Shown here in pieces: positions 11,477 to 21,478 of a stretch of 64,000 bases of DNA (its first letter is position 1; each line of letters begins with the position of its first letter). Position numbers and translations under genes: made by a program. This stretch comes from Takashimella koratensis (taxonomy: Eukaryota; Basidiomycota; Tremellomycetes; Trichosporonales; Tetragoniomycetaceae): NCBI GenBank assembly GCA_003116875.1, contig BCKT01000006.1, forward strand, positions 62,001 to 126,000, in the 5' to 3' direction. Under the pieces are notes generated by a model. That model was not told the origin of the DNA and ran no database searches. It was given only the letters and a program-made list of their open reading frames with translations.

Positions 11477-12141
11477 ATGGCAACTCCATTAGCTGCGCGC
11501 CCCACCACATCCATGGGGGAGAACCCGACAGCAGCCACTTACATCATGGATGCCACGTACGTACTTAGGCTCTTCACTCGAGACATGCCAAGACTGATCC
11601 CTGCGACTCATCTAGGCAATTGCATCAGATGTTAGACGGTCTGAATACGTTTGTGAACAGTCAAACCAAGACGCAACAAGAATCGCAGAGATCGTTGGCG
11701 AGTCTTCACGGAAAGCTGGATCAGATCTTAACCAACCAGCAAACGCTGGTACACGGCATGCGTAGAATGGGCAGCGACTTTCTCACCCTCCAGGATTCAG
11801 TGAAGGCCATGCAGACAGGGAGTGGAGGGCAACCCCAATCAGATAGTAGTACTCAAGCGCTGTCAAATATCCAACAGACTCTCAACTCTCTATCAAAACA
11901 GCTTGCGACGTTTTTTGGAGTTTTGGCGGGTGAAACAGCTCCGCTCATAGACGTCAATCTGGTCCCGCCAATGGGGCTACAAACTATGACTCCAGAGTCG
12001 AGTGGTACCTCTTTTCCTTCAACTCCCGAGGGTGGAATGAGCGATTTGAGCCAGGCAAACACTTTTGCAACCAGTGGGTTTCCGAATGGCGCTTTGGGAG
12101 CGGGTTGGATGAACTACACTTGGCAGGGAGGAGGTGTGTAG
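11477..12141 (+). CDS. Orphan array-1 gene D, coiled-coil protein
   Basis: Not recognised. Exon 1 11477-11556 (80 nt, phase 2 at ac|gtacgt), intron to 11615 ending ctag, exon 2 11616-12141; 201 residues. Exon 2 begins with a long predicted coiled coil (LHQMLDGLNTFVNSQTKTQQ, SLASLHGKLDQILTNQQTLV, TLQDSVKAM), then a second helix QALSNIQQTLNSLSKQLATF, then a Gly/Ser/Pro-rich tail. NQT-type spacing before the helices recurs in genes B and E. Least acidic C-terminus of the five. Function unknown. Confidence 0.77.
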
Positions 12142-12380
12142 AAGGCCACTCTCGAAAAATTGTATGAGCGCGAACGTCATACAGTACAAGAGAATATTTC
12201 GCATGAGCCGTGTGTTTCCTGTTCCCGGCCCATGGGACCTGCTAACTCCTCATATTCCGCACTTTGGCATGTATGTTTGGCTGAGCATCAAATATACAGT
12301 ACTGCACCGGAGACCACTCCAGAGAAGCCCTCAAAGGAGCGATCTTCACAGAGCGGCTGAACAATAAAGGTGTGCATAGC

Positions 12381-12423
12381 GAGGCGAGCATAGCCTGTGT
12401 GCAGAGAGAGGCGAGAATAGCCT
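12381..12423. repeat. Two-copy direct repeat, each unit quasi-palindromic
   Basis: GAGGCGAGCATAGCCT (12381-12396) recurs as GAGGCGAGAATAGCCT (12408-12423) with one mismatch, 27 bases apart. Each unit has AGGC...GCCT ends, so it may be a duplicated protein-binding site. It lies about 310 bases before the TATA box of gene E. Confidence 0.65.
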
Positions 12424-12729
12424 CTTTTGAGGAGGGAAAAAACAGTCGTTGAAAGGAGCGACCCCGAGGTGTTTCGGTCATGTAGTCGTAGCAGCGCTCA
12501 CTGCCTGGGCGATTCCACCCCAACGGCTATCTTGGACGTTATCTCTGGCAATCAGTCGTGGACTCAGAGGCAGAATGGGTTTCTCTGTGGCCTTCTCTGG
12601 AGGAGAAATTTTGAACGGAATGATGTTGGCCGCTTTTCAGCGTCCGCAGCTCCTTTGAGCGGCGGCCAGATGTGTTGACTATGTGTTGACATTCGGGAGT
12701 GCTTTCCAACCACGGCTACGGCTAGACAG

Positions 12730-12737
12730 TATATAAG
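12730..12737 (+). promoter_or_regulatory. TATA box of array-1 gene E
   Basis: TATATAAG, 116 bases upstream of the ATG and 9 bases before the C/G homopolymer palindrome. Confidence 0.6.
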
Positions 12738-12745
12738 CAGTGCAT

Positions 12746-12777
12746 CCCCCCCCCCCCCCCCCGGGGGGGGGGGGGGG
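12746..12777. repeat. C17-G15 homopolymer palindrome
   Basis: Seventeen C (12746-12762) directly followed by fifteen G (12763-12777): a perfect loop-free inverted repeat that could form a hairpin, or a G-quadruplex on either strand. It sits between the TATA box and the start codon of gene E. Such runs are also classic assembly or cloning artefacts, so the length should be treated with caution. Confidence 0.85.
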
Positions 12778-12845
12778 TCTCCTCACCTCCCTATAGTCCT
12801 GACGATTTCGACTTCCCACGTATCGCTGTCTATCAACAATCAGCA

Positions 12846-13471
12846 ATGGCCTCTATCAACCTCGCACCGCTCACTGATGGCACCATGTTCACCACGCGCA
12901 ATGGTCAAACCTTTTATCGGCCTGATAAAATGTCCTCTGGGTGAGTTGTCGTCACTTCCCTTGGCAATGATCAGTCTCAGATCAGTAATTTTGTCGGACT
13001 CATTGCCTTGGTTGCTTGCTTGCTTGCTGATACGTCGCTAGAGTAACGCTCGGGGTGATCTCTGCGCAGAATAAGCTCACTCTCCAGACGCTTAACCAAA
13101 TCTTGTCTAATCAAACAGCCATAGCAACTACACTCAATACGTTGCAACAAGATGTCAAGGACCTGCGTACGGACGTTACCAATGTCAGAAAAATAGTGGA
13201 GCGCAACGCCGAGAAGATGTCCATTGCTGAATATAGCGAGCTGGACACAAATATGCAGATAGACACGTCCGCCTTCAAATTCGACTCCGATGCAGTACAG
13301 GCCCAGTTAAACTCGTTCGATCTGGATCTGGACGCGCTCATGAACTTTACACCGAAGAATGAGAATGATGACCAGACGGATTGGGCGGCGATTATCAATG
13401 AGATGACCTCAGCTGGCATCAGTCCGGTTCCAAACGACGGTACCACGACTCCACAAGCTCCAAACAACTAA
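12846..13471 (+). CDS. Orphan array-1 gene E, coiled-coil protein
   Basis: Not recognised. Exon 1 12846-12940 (95 nt, gg|gtgagt, phase 2), intron with a TTGC repeat near its end, exon 2 13042-13471; 174 residues, shortest member. The coiled coil is the most regular in the array: LQTLNQILSNQTAIATTLNT followed by LQQDVKDLRTDVTNVRKIVE, with hydrophobic residues every 3-4 positions. The tail is acidic (DSDAVQAQLNSFDLDLDALM, NENDDQTDWAAIINEM). Last of the array; the next gene is on the opposite strand. Confidence 0.78.
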
Positions 13472-13652
13472 TTTATCTGATTCTGTAGTGGACAGCCATA
13501 GGCGTCAGGTCTCACGACATATTGGCATGCACTATTTCGGTTATTTTTGCCGATGATAGCTAGTAGTCGAACATTATTGGGTGTGAAATCTCTCATCGTC
13601 TAGGTTACAACAAGTTTGAAGATGGGAGTACACCTTGGAAAAGCTGAAATCA

Positions 13653-15279
13653 TCAACCAACCCAGAATTTCTTATCCCACATGGTACCGTCTTCTGCCAT
13701 CTGCCTCCAGTGTGCATGCGGTGCCGCCCCCTTTGAGCTTCCGCCGGGTGTGGGAGGACTCCGTCTTCCCTCCTCGTCCGCCTTTGCACCCGTTCCACCA
13801 CCGTTGTCGACATCGACGTCAACGCGGATGACATTTATGATATCCTCTTTTCTTTGTACTGGCTCCGGTGGAGCACTAGCACCGGCTACTGGCATCCTCC
13901 AGACCATTGGCCAGTTGGCCGTCTGTCCGCCCATCTCCTGGATCGTTCGCATACCCAACGGCGGTGGAGGCATAACCGGTCCCAACCCCATTGAAGGTTG
14001 AGACGCCTGCGGTCCCGCCAAGCTCGGGAGGCCAGGTTGTTGCCAAAGCCTCCTTCCTCCCATCATCGGATCTTCTAACGGCACCGCGTGCGTTTTTGAG
14101 TTCAACTTGGAGTCCGAGTTCGATCCTGACGCGTAGGAGTTGTCGCCCGAGTTGGAGGGTGATGTCGAAGAAGAGGTTTGGGAAGTTGAGAGTGACATTG
14201 CCGCTGTCGCAGCCTCGACGGCTTTTTGTTGCTGAAACATTGAGGCAAAGTTTTGGATGTTGATGCAGATGTCTCGCCAGTCGGTCATCTTCCCGGGACC
14301 TGGAGGCATTGTGTTAGCATGGGTAGGTACTTTTCTGAGCCATCATATGATTTACCATCATCGCCACACGCTAGTCGACCCACACCCTGAGGCCCATAGA
14401 CGAGGTACCCCAAGTCGTCTTGCACCGATCGCAGGTGTTTGGCAGTGTATGGGTGAGAGTACATGTGCGTGTTCATAGCAGGGTAAAGCATAACCGGGGT
14501 GGTCGATGGGAGAGCGCGAAGAAGGGAGAGCTGAGGTCAGAGGTGCAGCAAGTCAGCATTAGACTAACAGAGACAATACCGTCAACTCACAGCAAGAGTG
14601 TCACATAGACCACCAGCTATCCGAGCGAGCATGTCCGCTGAACATGGCGCGACAACGACGAGGTCCGCCCATCTTCGAAGCTGTCAAGAATCAGCAAAGG
14701 CCTTGATCACACGCTCGTATGACTCACCTCAATGTGCAAGATGGGATCGCCTAGGTTGCGCCAGTCCTGATCATGCTGAGTCAGCAAGTGAAGTTTTCAT
14801 ATCCAGACCTCCTGCACCGATAACGTACCGACCACTCATCAGCGTCTTCCCAGATTCGCACTCCGATGTCTGGATTTGAAGAGGGGCCTGCGTTGGCCTC
14901 GGACCCAGAGACTTGTGGGAGACCGAACGCTTCTCGGACAAAGTTGTCTACTGTCCCTTGGTTGTAAAAATGCAGCGAGGATTTGGTTGCGACGACTTGC
15001 ACTTGGATATTCGGGTCCTATACAAGTCAGTATACGAAATATTTTCGTCAAGCCAGCTGCTTGGCCTGAGTCCTCGTATCAACCCACTTTGGATAGGCCC
15101 GCGACTATATTGGGGACCCGGACACTGGCGACGGAACCGGTTGAGATGATGATGACGCGGAACTTGTGGTCGTGCTGAGCTGGGCGGTTATCTGCGGATA
15201 CAAATGGACGAGCTGATTTTGTGGGAGGGCGAGGAGGGGGTGGAGGGTAAGACTGAGCTGCGGCGTCGTAGTAGTTCAT
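13653..15279 (-). CDS. Phosphopantothenoylcysteine decarboxylase-like flavoprotein (HAL3/SIS2/CAB3 family)
   Basis: Six exons, starting at 15279. An N-terminal Pro-rich extension is followed by the flavodoxin-like fold: VIIISTGSVASVRVPNIVAG, VVATKSSLHFY, then DEWSDWRNLGDPILHIEL carrying the catalytic His, WADLVVVAPCSADMLARIAG, the substrate motif PAMNTHMYSHP, and GVGRLACGD with the catalytic Cys. These residues are those needed for FMN-dependent decarboxylation of phosphopantothenoylcysteine in coenzyme A synthesis. A long Ser/Asn/Pro-rich C-terminal tail (about 200 residues, acidic in places) recalls the tails of yeast HAL3/VHS3, which also bind PP1-type phosphatase. Having His, Asn and Cys in one chain suggests an active enzyme. 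Divergent from the elongase gene across a 980-base gap. An alternative upstream in-frame ATG exists at about 15357. Confidence 0.9.
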
Positions 15280-15967
15280 AATGGGCGCGGATGAGATGAG
15301 AGATGTGAGAGAGGAGAAATGGGATGGGATGATAGCCGGGATGACTCTTGATAACATGATGATAGGGGAGGATAGGCACGCCGGCGGAGTAGGAGGCAAA
15401 TAGGCATCTTGTCTGCGTTTCCACACCTATTCATTCTCTCCGAGAATACCACGAGCCTATCTGGCCCTTTTTCCATGATCCCCACGGTACCCACGTTGGC
15501 TGACTGGTGGACGCCATTTGAGAATTGACCCTGCATCCATGAATGAGTAAACAATGCAAACATACAACCCCAGACTGACGCCGGAGCCCGCGGACGGCGA
15601 CGGGTCGGGTTGAGGGCGGGCTGAAAGAAGAAAGAGGGAGGACAGGGACAGTGGTCGATCTATGGTTTACGTCGACCGTCGCCACGCTGTCATCGTCTCG
15701 GGGGTAGTCTGCAGACGGCGGCCTGGGAGGAGTGTGTGGCCTGGGGGGAGGGGTCCGTGCTGGGCCAAGTAGAAGAAGCAAAGAGGTCAGATTGCCTGTT
15801 GGGGACGAAACCAAAGGGGAGGGGATCAGGGGAGGGGAGGGGGGATGAGGGGACCAAGGGGGGACCAAGGGAAGCAGCAGCCACGGGCCTAGAGGGGAGG
15901 GGAAAAAAAACAGAAAGAAAAAAAAAACACGCGGGATGCACGGATGTATTATTGGCTCGGTCAGAGA

Positions 15968-16002
<35 letters not shown>

Positions 16003-16259
16003 ATTACGCATCCACCTGTCCCCACCAAGCTGATCCTATCTCTCTTCATCTTCATCCTCATCTCATCCTCATCTCATCCTCATCCTCACCTTCACCTTCA
16101 CCCTCACCCTCACCTTCATCGCAGCCTTCACCTGCCCCCTCATTAGCCCACCCCTCTCACTGTCGCTCCCGACACCACCCTTCCCCTCCCTTCACAGCCC
16201 ACCAGCGTCCCTCTTTTCCCCCTCCCTTCCTTCCTTCCTTCGAGCCCTCACCTACCACC
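15280..16259. other. Divergent promoter region, low complexity
   Basis: Shared upstream region of the decarboxylase-like and elongase genes. It contains G/A-rich tracts (15800-15930), a TG microsatellite and a long C/T-rich leader (16020-16259). Apparent open frames here are simple-sequence artefacts. Confidence 0.6.
15969..16001 (+). repeat. (TG)16 microsatellite
   Basis: Sixteen TG units plus a T, about 260 bases upstream of the elongase ATG. Potential Z-DNA former; no other role supported. Confidence 0.92.
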
Positions 16260-18101
16260 ATGGACTCCATCCTCAACCTCCTCCGCGCGTGGGAACCCGC
16301 ACCGGGACCCGTCTACACCGCCATCACATCCACTTGGGCAAAACTCGACTTGCCCAACCCCCCCTCCGAGCTCATCCACTGGCAACACGGCGTTAGCCCC
16401 CTCTCCACCCAGAAGGCTGTCGTCGCTGCTATCGGCACCTACCTTCTCGTCATCTTTGGCGGTAGGGAGATTATGCGGTGAGTCGCGTTCTGGGTGGATA
16501 CTAGTTCTCTTCCTACACTTTTTCTTTTCCTTTGCTGGAAGAGTGATACAGAAGACCGCCCAAGCTGGCCTCGTCTCCATTCCAGCAGGGCTCAGAAACG
16601 CGACGCGTCCGAGCGTCTTTGTCACACCTCCCTGCATCGCAACTAGTATATCAGCTGACATCTCTTTCCACCCTCTCCTATCTACACCCTCTTCGCTATT
16701 CGCTTCTCGCACACAGCTCGCGCCAGCCGTTCAAGCTCACCTTCCTCTTCCAAGTCCACAACATTATCCTTACCGTGGGCTCGCTCATCCTCCTCATCCT
16801 CATGCTTGAGGAGATGTGAGTCTATCCTCTGCCTTCCTTCTGGAAAGACTTGATCGCTGACACTTGCCTCGCAGCATCCCGCTCTACCTCCGTCACGGTC
16901 TCTACTGGTCCATCTGCAGCCCCCAGGCCTTTGTCCCGGTATGTATACAGCTTCAGTTGGTACCATTTGCCAAACGATCTCTTCGAAATTACCGCTTACA
17001 ATTTCCTCCAGCGCCTCGAGACCTACTACATGATCAACTACTACATCAAGTACGTCGAGCTCATCGACACCGTCTTCCTCGTCCTCAAGAAGAAGCCCCT
17101 TGGTGAGTTGTCTCGGATCAGAACGAGTGCTGACAAATGTCTTTTCAGCGTTCCTCCACGTCTTCCACCACGCCGCTACTGCCGTCCTCTGCTTCACCCA
17201 GATTGAGGGTGTCACCGCTGTTGTAAGTCTCGAGACGGCGCTGAGATCAATATGAGATCACTTTGCTAACCCCTCATAGCAATGGGTTGTCATCTCCCTC
17301 AACCTCACCGTCCACGTCATCATGTGTACGTCCCTTGCTTCACTGACTTGTCGCTTTTGCTGACGACGCGGTTAGACTACTACTACTACGCTACCGCCGG
17401 CGGCGCCAAGATCTGGGTGAGTCGATTGATGGAAGAGAACTAAGGGACACCCGGCTGACGCGTTTAACAGTGGAAGAAGTACCTCACGACCATGCAGATC
17501 ACGCAGTTCGTCATCGACCTCTTCATCGTCTACTTTGCCAGTGAGTTATAGCCTTGTGGGCTTGAACTCCAAATCAATATTCTCTCAGCTCTCTAGGACA
17601 AGCTACTGACTCATCTACAGCCTGGAACCACTTTGCCTACAAGTGGACCAAGCAGTACGGCATCTACGTCCCCCACGCTGCCGACTGCACCGGCTCCGAG
17701 CCCGCTGCCATCTTCGGCTGCGGTCTCTTGACCAGCTACCTCTTCCTCTTCATCGCGTAAGTGATGGTTTTCCTCTCGCTGACTGCGGCTAACTCTGGTG
17801 CAGCTTCTACCGTGCCACCTACAAGAAGGGGTAAGTATTTGCAGGATGTTGAAACGAGCCTATTCTGACGATCATCGCAGCGGCAAGAAGGGCGCCAAGG
17901 ACGTCCGTGGCTCCAACAAGTCCAAGGTGGGTTTTGCTCTTACTCGTCGATGGTAGCGGGTGAAACATGAGCGCGGGTGGACGTATGACAACAGCAGAGG
18001 ACATCTGCTTGATAGAGGTGTGTAGTAGACACGCTGACCCCTAGCAGTAGGTTGTCATGACCAATTCTCGCGGGACCGTCATTGTTACCGAAGCCGAGTG
18101 A
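16260..18101 (+). CDS. ELO-type very-long-chain fatty acid elongase (3-ketoacyl-CoA synthase)
   Basis: Twelve exons, about 320 residues. Exon 1 ends at 16477 in phase 2 and joins to SRQPFKLTFLFQVHNIIL. The family hallmarks appear in order: KYVELIDTVFLVLKKKPL, the histidine box FLHVFHHAAT split by an intron from the preceding segment, LNLTVHVIMYYYYYATAGG, and the Q-box region TTMQITQFVIDL. Several hydrophobic membrane segments and a Lys-rich C-terminus (YKKGGKKGAKDVRGSNKSK) suit an ER membrane protein. It condenses malonyl-CoA with long acyl-CoA for sphingolipid and storage lipid acyl chains. Which yeast paralogue (ELO1, 2 or 3) it matches cannot be told by eye. The last exon (VVMTNSRGTVIVTEAE) is short. 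Confidence 0.95.
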
Positions 18102-19301
18102 TCAAGTTCAATCATTTCGAGACGATGAAAGGCCACCGGGCTGTTGAACAAAGTGACGCTGTGCCTGTTCCATCGAACAATGGATATTCGGTATCGCTGT
18201 GAACCACTTGCAAATTAAATCATAAAACCCCCAAAAATATCACTCGCGTCGACTCCATCCGTCCCCGCCATCCGCTCCCACCATCCGTTCCCCAAGACAC
18301 ATCCTCCCCAACCCAACCAACCGCATCAACCGCAAAACTCAACCAAAAATCAAAACCACATTTGTCGTTCATCGACGTCATCGCTTTGCGCCCATTCCAC
18401 ATATCAGGACGAACAATCTTTAGGCCTCGATTGGGACATGGCAGCGGGCACGATACCCCTTTTTCTCTTTTTACTTTTTCATCTGCCCGCTGCTCGATTT
18501 GGGATCCTTCTTCCTTTTTCCCACCCCTTCTTCCTGACTCGCTCGCTCGCTCGTGATAATCTCACCTAAGAACGTCGCTTTAGTTTTTATTTTCGCTCGT
18601 CATAGTTTGATCCCCCCACCGCTCCCCTTAGTTTGCTGCATGCTATTTCGTGTTTCTTATCTCCGACTAAGGTTGGACTATTTAAAGTACCCCCTCCTAG
18701 CATGCAGATCTATGCTCGGTGTTCCGGTGTGCCAAGCTGAATGATCCGGAACTGAGCGATGGTGTGCGCATCTGGGGTGACTCGCCTCGATGTGATGCCA
18801 TCACAGTGGGGAGTGTGGGAATGGGTCGTGATGCCGCTGTTTTCGGGTCTGCCCACATTGTCGGGTGGGAGCTGTCCGAACGAGGGGGTTCACCTCAGCA
18901 TCCAGGCCAGAGCCGTTGTCAAGGTCGCCGACGGCGGACCGGGATTTAGTGATGCTAGCACGGTTGTAGGGTGAATCTGCGAGCGTTACGGTGGTGCCTT
19001 CCTCTTCTGGGTGGAGCGGGCAGCAAGGCGCTGTACTGTATGCATGTCAATCTGTGTGCCGTTGAGGACGCGAGCAGTACCCGCTCGTGCCTGGGTAGTC
19101 CACTGCCGCGTTTACCCTATGTATCTGGGTGGAGAGTGGACACCGATACGGTCCCGAGGATCGCCGAGGCTGGGCCGAGTACGTCAGTGGAGGTGGACCA
19201 CCGGTGGAAAGTGGAGGTGTCCGCATATAAAGGTAGCTCACTCCTCGACTCCACACCGGCTCTCATCACAACTCTCAACACTCAACACACCCACATCCAC
19301 C
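18102..19301. other. Long intergenic region and SDR1 promoter
   Basis: About 1.2 kb with no supported gene. The proximal 100 bases carry GTGGAGG motifs and a TATA box serving the SDR gene at 19302. The rest may hold an unrecognised short gene or a long regulatory region. Confidence 0.5.
19207..19221 (+). promoter_or_regulatory. GTGGAGGTGT element (SDR1 promoter)
   Basis: GAAAGTGGAGGTGTC lies 4 bases before the TATA box (19226-19232, TATAAAG). The identical 15-mer occurs inverted at 21161-21175 before the first alcohol dehydrogenase. A weaker AGTGGAGGTGG is just upstream (about 19187). Confidence 0.55.
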
Positions 19302-20458
19302 ATGAGCTCCTCCGCCAACGCTACCAAGCCAGTGGCCCTCATCACCGGCGGTACCAAAGTGAGTCCACACTCCTTCTCTACCTCTTCCCACCGGTCCTCG
19401 ACCCTCCGCCATTCCTCTACTTCCCTCTCCTCTCATGATTAATCCTCGCTAACCATCCAAGGGTATCGGCCGCGCCACCGCCGTCCACCTCGCGTCCAAG
19501 GGCTTCGACCTCGCTCTCAACTACTCCTCCTCCACCACCGACTTTGACCAGACCAAATCTGAGATTGACGCCCTCGACCTCGGGACACGAGTTATCGGTG
19601 TCCAGGCCGATTTGAGCGTTACGGAGAGCAACAAGCAGGTTATCCAGACTGTCGTTGATGCGTTCGGGAAGATTGACGCCTTGGTTCTCAACGCGTAAGT
19701 CGAGTTGTCGGTACTGGTCTCTTCATCTCAGTTCATGGAGGCTGACTGCCAAAGTGGGATCATGGGGATGAAACCATTCGCAGCGTGCACCGAAGCCGAC
19801 GTCGACAAGCATTTTGCGATCAACTACAAATCCCCATTCTTCATGGTCCAAGCGGCTGTCCCGTACATCTCCAAGGGCGGGCGGATCATCTTTATCTCAA
19901 CCTCGCTCAACCGTGCTAGCGTTGTGAGTGCACATTGCCTCCTCGGTCCCGGCTCTCCTCTTGATTTCGGAAACAGCCGCTGACATGCGTCCAGGTCTCT
20001 GAGCCCTACGTGCTCTACTGCCCGACCAAGGGCGCGATTGAGCAGCTTACCCGCATCCTCGCCAAGTCTCGTGAGTAGCTACAAACTTTCAATAAATTCA
20101 TGGCTAACTTTCCTCCAGTCGGTGGAGAGGACCACCAGATCCGAGTCAACGCCGTTGCACCCGGCCCCACCTCTACCGAACTCGTACGTATCCCTTCTTC
20201 ACCCACCCGTTTATCCTTTCTCCTCTGCCCTCTTCTTTCCCCCCAGTCATTACGGTGAACCCGAACCATGACGCTGACCTCGTCCAGTTCCTCAAGGGAA
20301 AGCCTGACGCACTCATCAAGCAAATCGCGAGCGGGAACCCATTCAACCGCCTCGGCAAACCGGAAGAGATCGCACAGGTCATTGGCTTCTTCGCCGGTCC
20401 TGAGAGTTCTTGGATCTCGGGCCAGATTGTCGCTGCCAATGGCGCTTTTGTCGTCTAA
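19302..20458 (+). CDS. Short-chain dehydrogenase/reductase (SDR1)
   Basis: Six exons, about 255 residues, classical SDR fold. Rossmann glycine motif TGGTK|GIGRATAVHL spans the first intron, then NA|GIMGMKPF (NAG motif, second intron in phase 2). The catalytic triad is visible: Ser in FISTSLNRA, then YCPTK with Tyr and Lys, followed by IRVNAVAPGPTSTEL. The C-terminus ends GQIVAANGAFVV. Such enzymes reduce or oxidise carbonyls/alcohols with NAD(P); the acidic/basic pattern near the first strand (NYSSS after strand 2) leans towards NADPH, but that is weak. Opens the catabolic cluster and has the GTGGAGG element plus TATA directly upstream, so it is probably co-induced with the next genes. Confidence 0.92.
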
Positions 20459-21160
20459 CCGGTTTGGCAGAGTACGACATTGTATGATAGCAGCAGATGC
20501 ATAGGATGACGCCAGAATAGACCCGTAGATGGGGGTAGTGAATGAATTATTGCGGCGAATAAACACCTCCACCCTCCACCCTGGACCCTTCCCTGTGCCC
20601 TTCCACCCTCCACTTCGCCTCCCCTCTGCCCCCCTCTGGTCCCCTGCCTGGCCTTCCCAACCTCCACCAGCTCCCTCGGAACCCGACCCATCGCCGATCC
20701 GGTCACGAACTCAGTACTTAAACCACCCCCCACCGCTCCTGGCCCAATACCCCCTCCTCTGCCCCGCAGCTCCTTTCTGGGGCTTGGTAACAAACGAACG
20801 AGCTTACATCACGTATATGACAGAAAATCTTACCAACGAAAGGTACTGAAGGGCTGATATATACACTCGAGTGGCTGACATGGGAACCATGCGCTTGCGA
20901 TGCGTTCGTGTGCGGGAAGCGCAGAGGGAGAGATGTGTAAGGGCAATGAGGGGGAAGCGGGGACGATCGCCCGCAGTGATCGTGGCAGGGGTCGTGGCTG
21001 GTGGAGAAGGGGGAAAAAAGTGGAGGCATACACATTGACCGTCGGCTCAAAGGGGATGGTATCACCCTCAAGCGCAATCTCGTTGTCAGGCATCATCACG
21101 GAACACTCACTTGCACGATCATCCCTTGTACAACCCAATCCGGCTCGCCGGCGAGTGTAC

Positions 21161-21175
21161 GACACCTCCACTTTC
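21161..21175 (-). promoter_or_regulatory. GTGGAGGTGT element, copy 1 (ADH1 promoter)
   Basis: Reverse complement reads GAAAGTGGAGGTGTC, identical over 15 bases to the element before SDR1. Confidence 0.55.
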
Positions 21176-21275
21176 TTCACAAACTCAACACGTTCTGAAG
21201 CTATTCTTGTAGTCGGGGATAGAGATAGCTTACAAAATGGTATGACTGTACAACTCGCTCAACGACGCGTGTTCA

Positions 21276-21287
21276 ACACCTCCACTT
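21276..21287 (-). promoter_or_regulatory. GTGGAGGTGT element, copy 2 (ADH1 promoter)
   Basis: ACACCTCCACTT (complement AAGTGGAGGTGT), 22 bases upstream of the TATA box at 21310-21316. It shares a 12-base core with copy 1 and the SDR1 element. Confidence 0.55.
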
Positions 21288-21478
21288 CTTCGTTGATGAC
21301 TCTGAGAGATATAAAACCCCCCTTGTCAGAGTCGTCTCTCTCCTCACCTCAATCCAACACTCTCGAGTTCAATCTCATCTCAACCCTCTTCAACCAACTT
21401 CCCAACCTTTCCCAACTTCCACAAACCCAACTTCTCCCTCCTTCACTCATAGCCCCATCACCTTTGTCCTTGAATACC

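Larger units (their letters stand above)
12142..12845. other. Spacer and gene E promoter with repeats
   Basis: 3' flank of gene D and promoter of gene E. It contains the 27-base-period repeat near 12381, a TATA box at 12730 and a C17/G15 homopolymer palindrome at 12746-12777. No coding sequence is supported. Confidence 0.55.
20459..21478. other. Intergenic, ADH1 promoter
   Basis: No gene is supported. It contains the two ACACCTCCACTT elements and a TATA box (TATAAAA, 21310-21316), then a C/T-rich leader to the ATG. Confidence 0.55.

Noticed and set aside
15079..15426. Upstream start extending the decarboxylase-like protein
   Set aside because: The extra residues look like translated 5' leader (Ser/Leu/Pro-rich) and the ATG at 15279 lies in a normal context; kept only as an alternative.
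15736..16146. Plus-strand frame encoding Cys-Val and Pro-His repeats
   Set aside because: Created by the TG microsatellite and C/T-rich leader; not coding.
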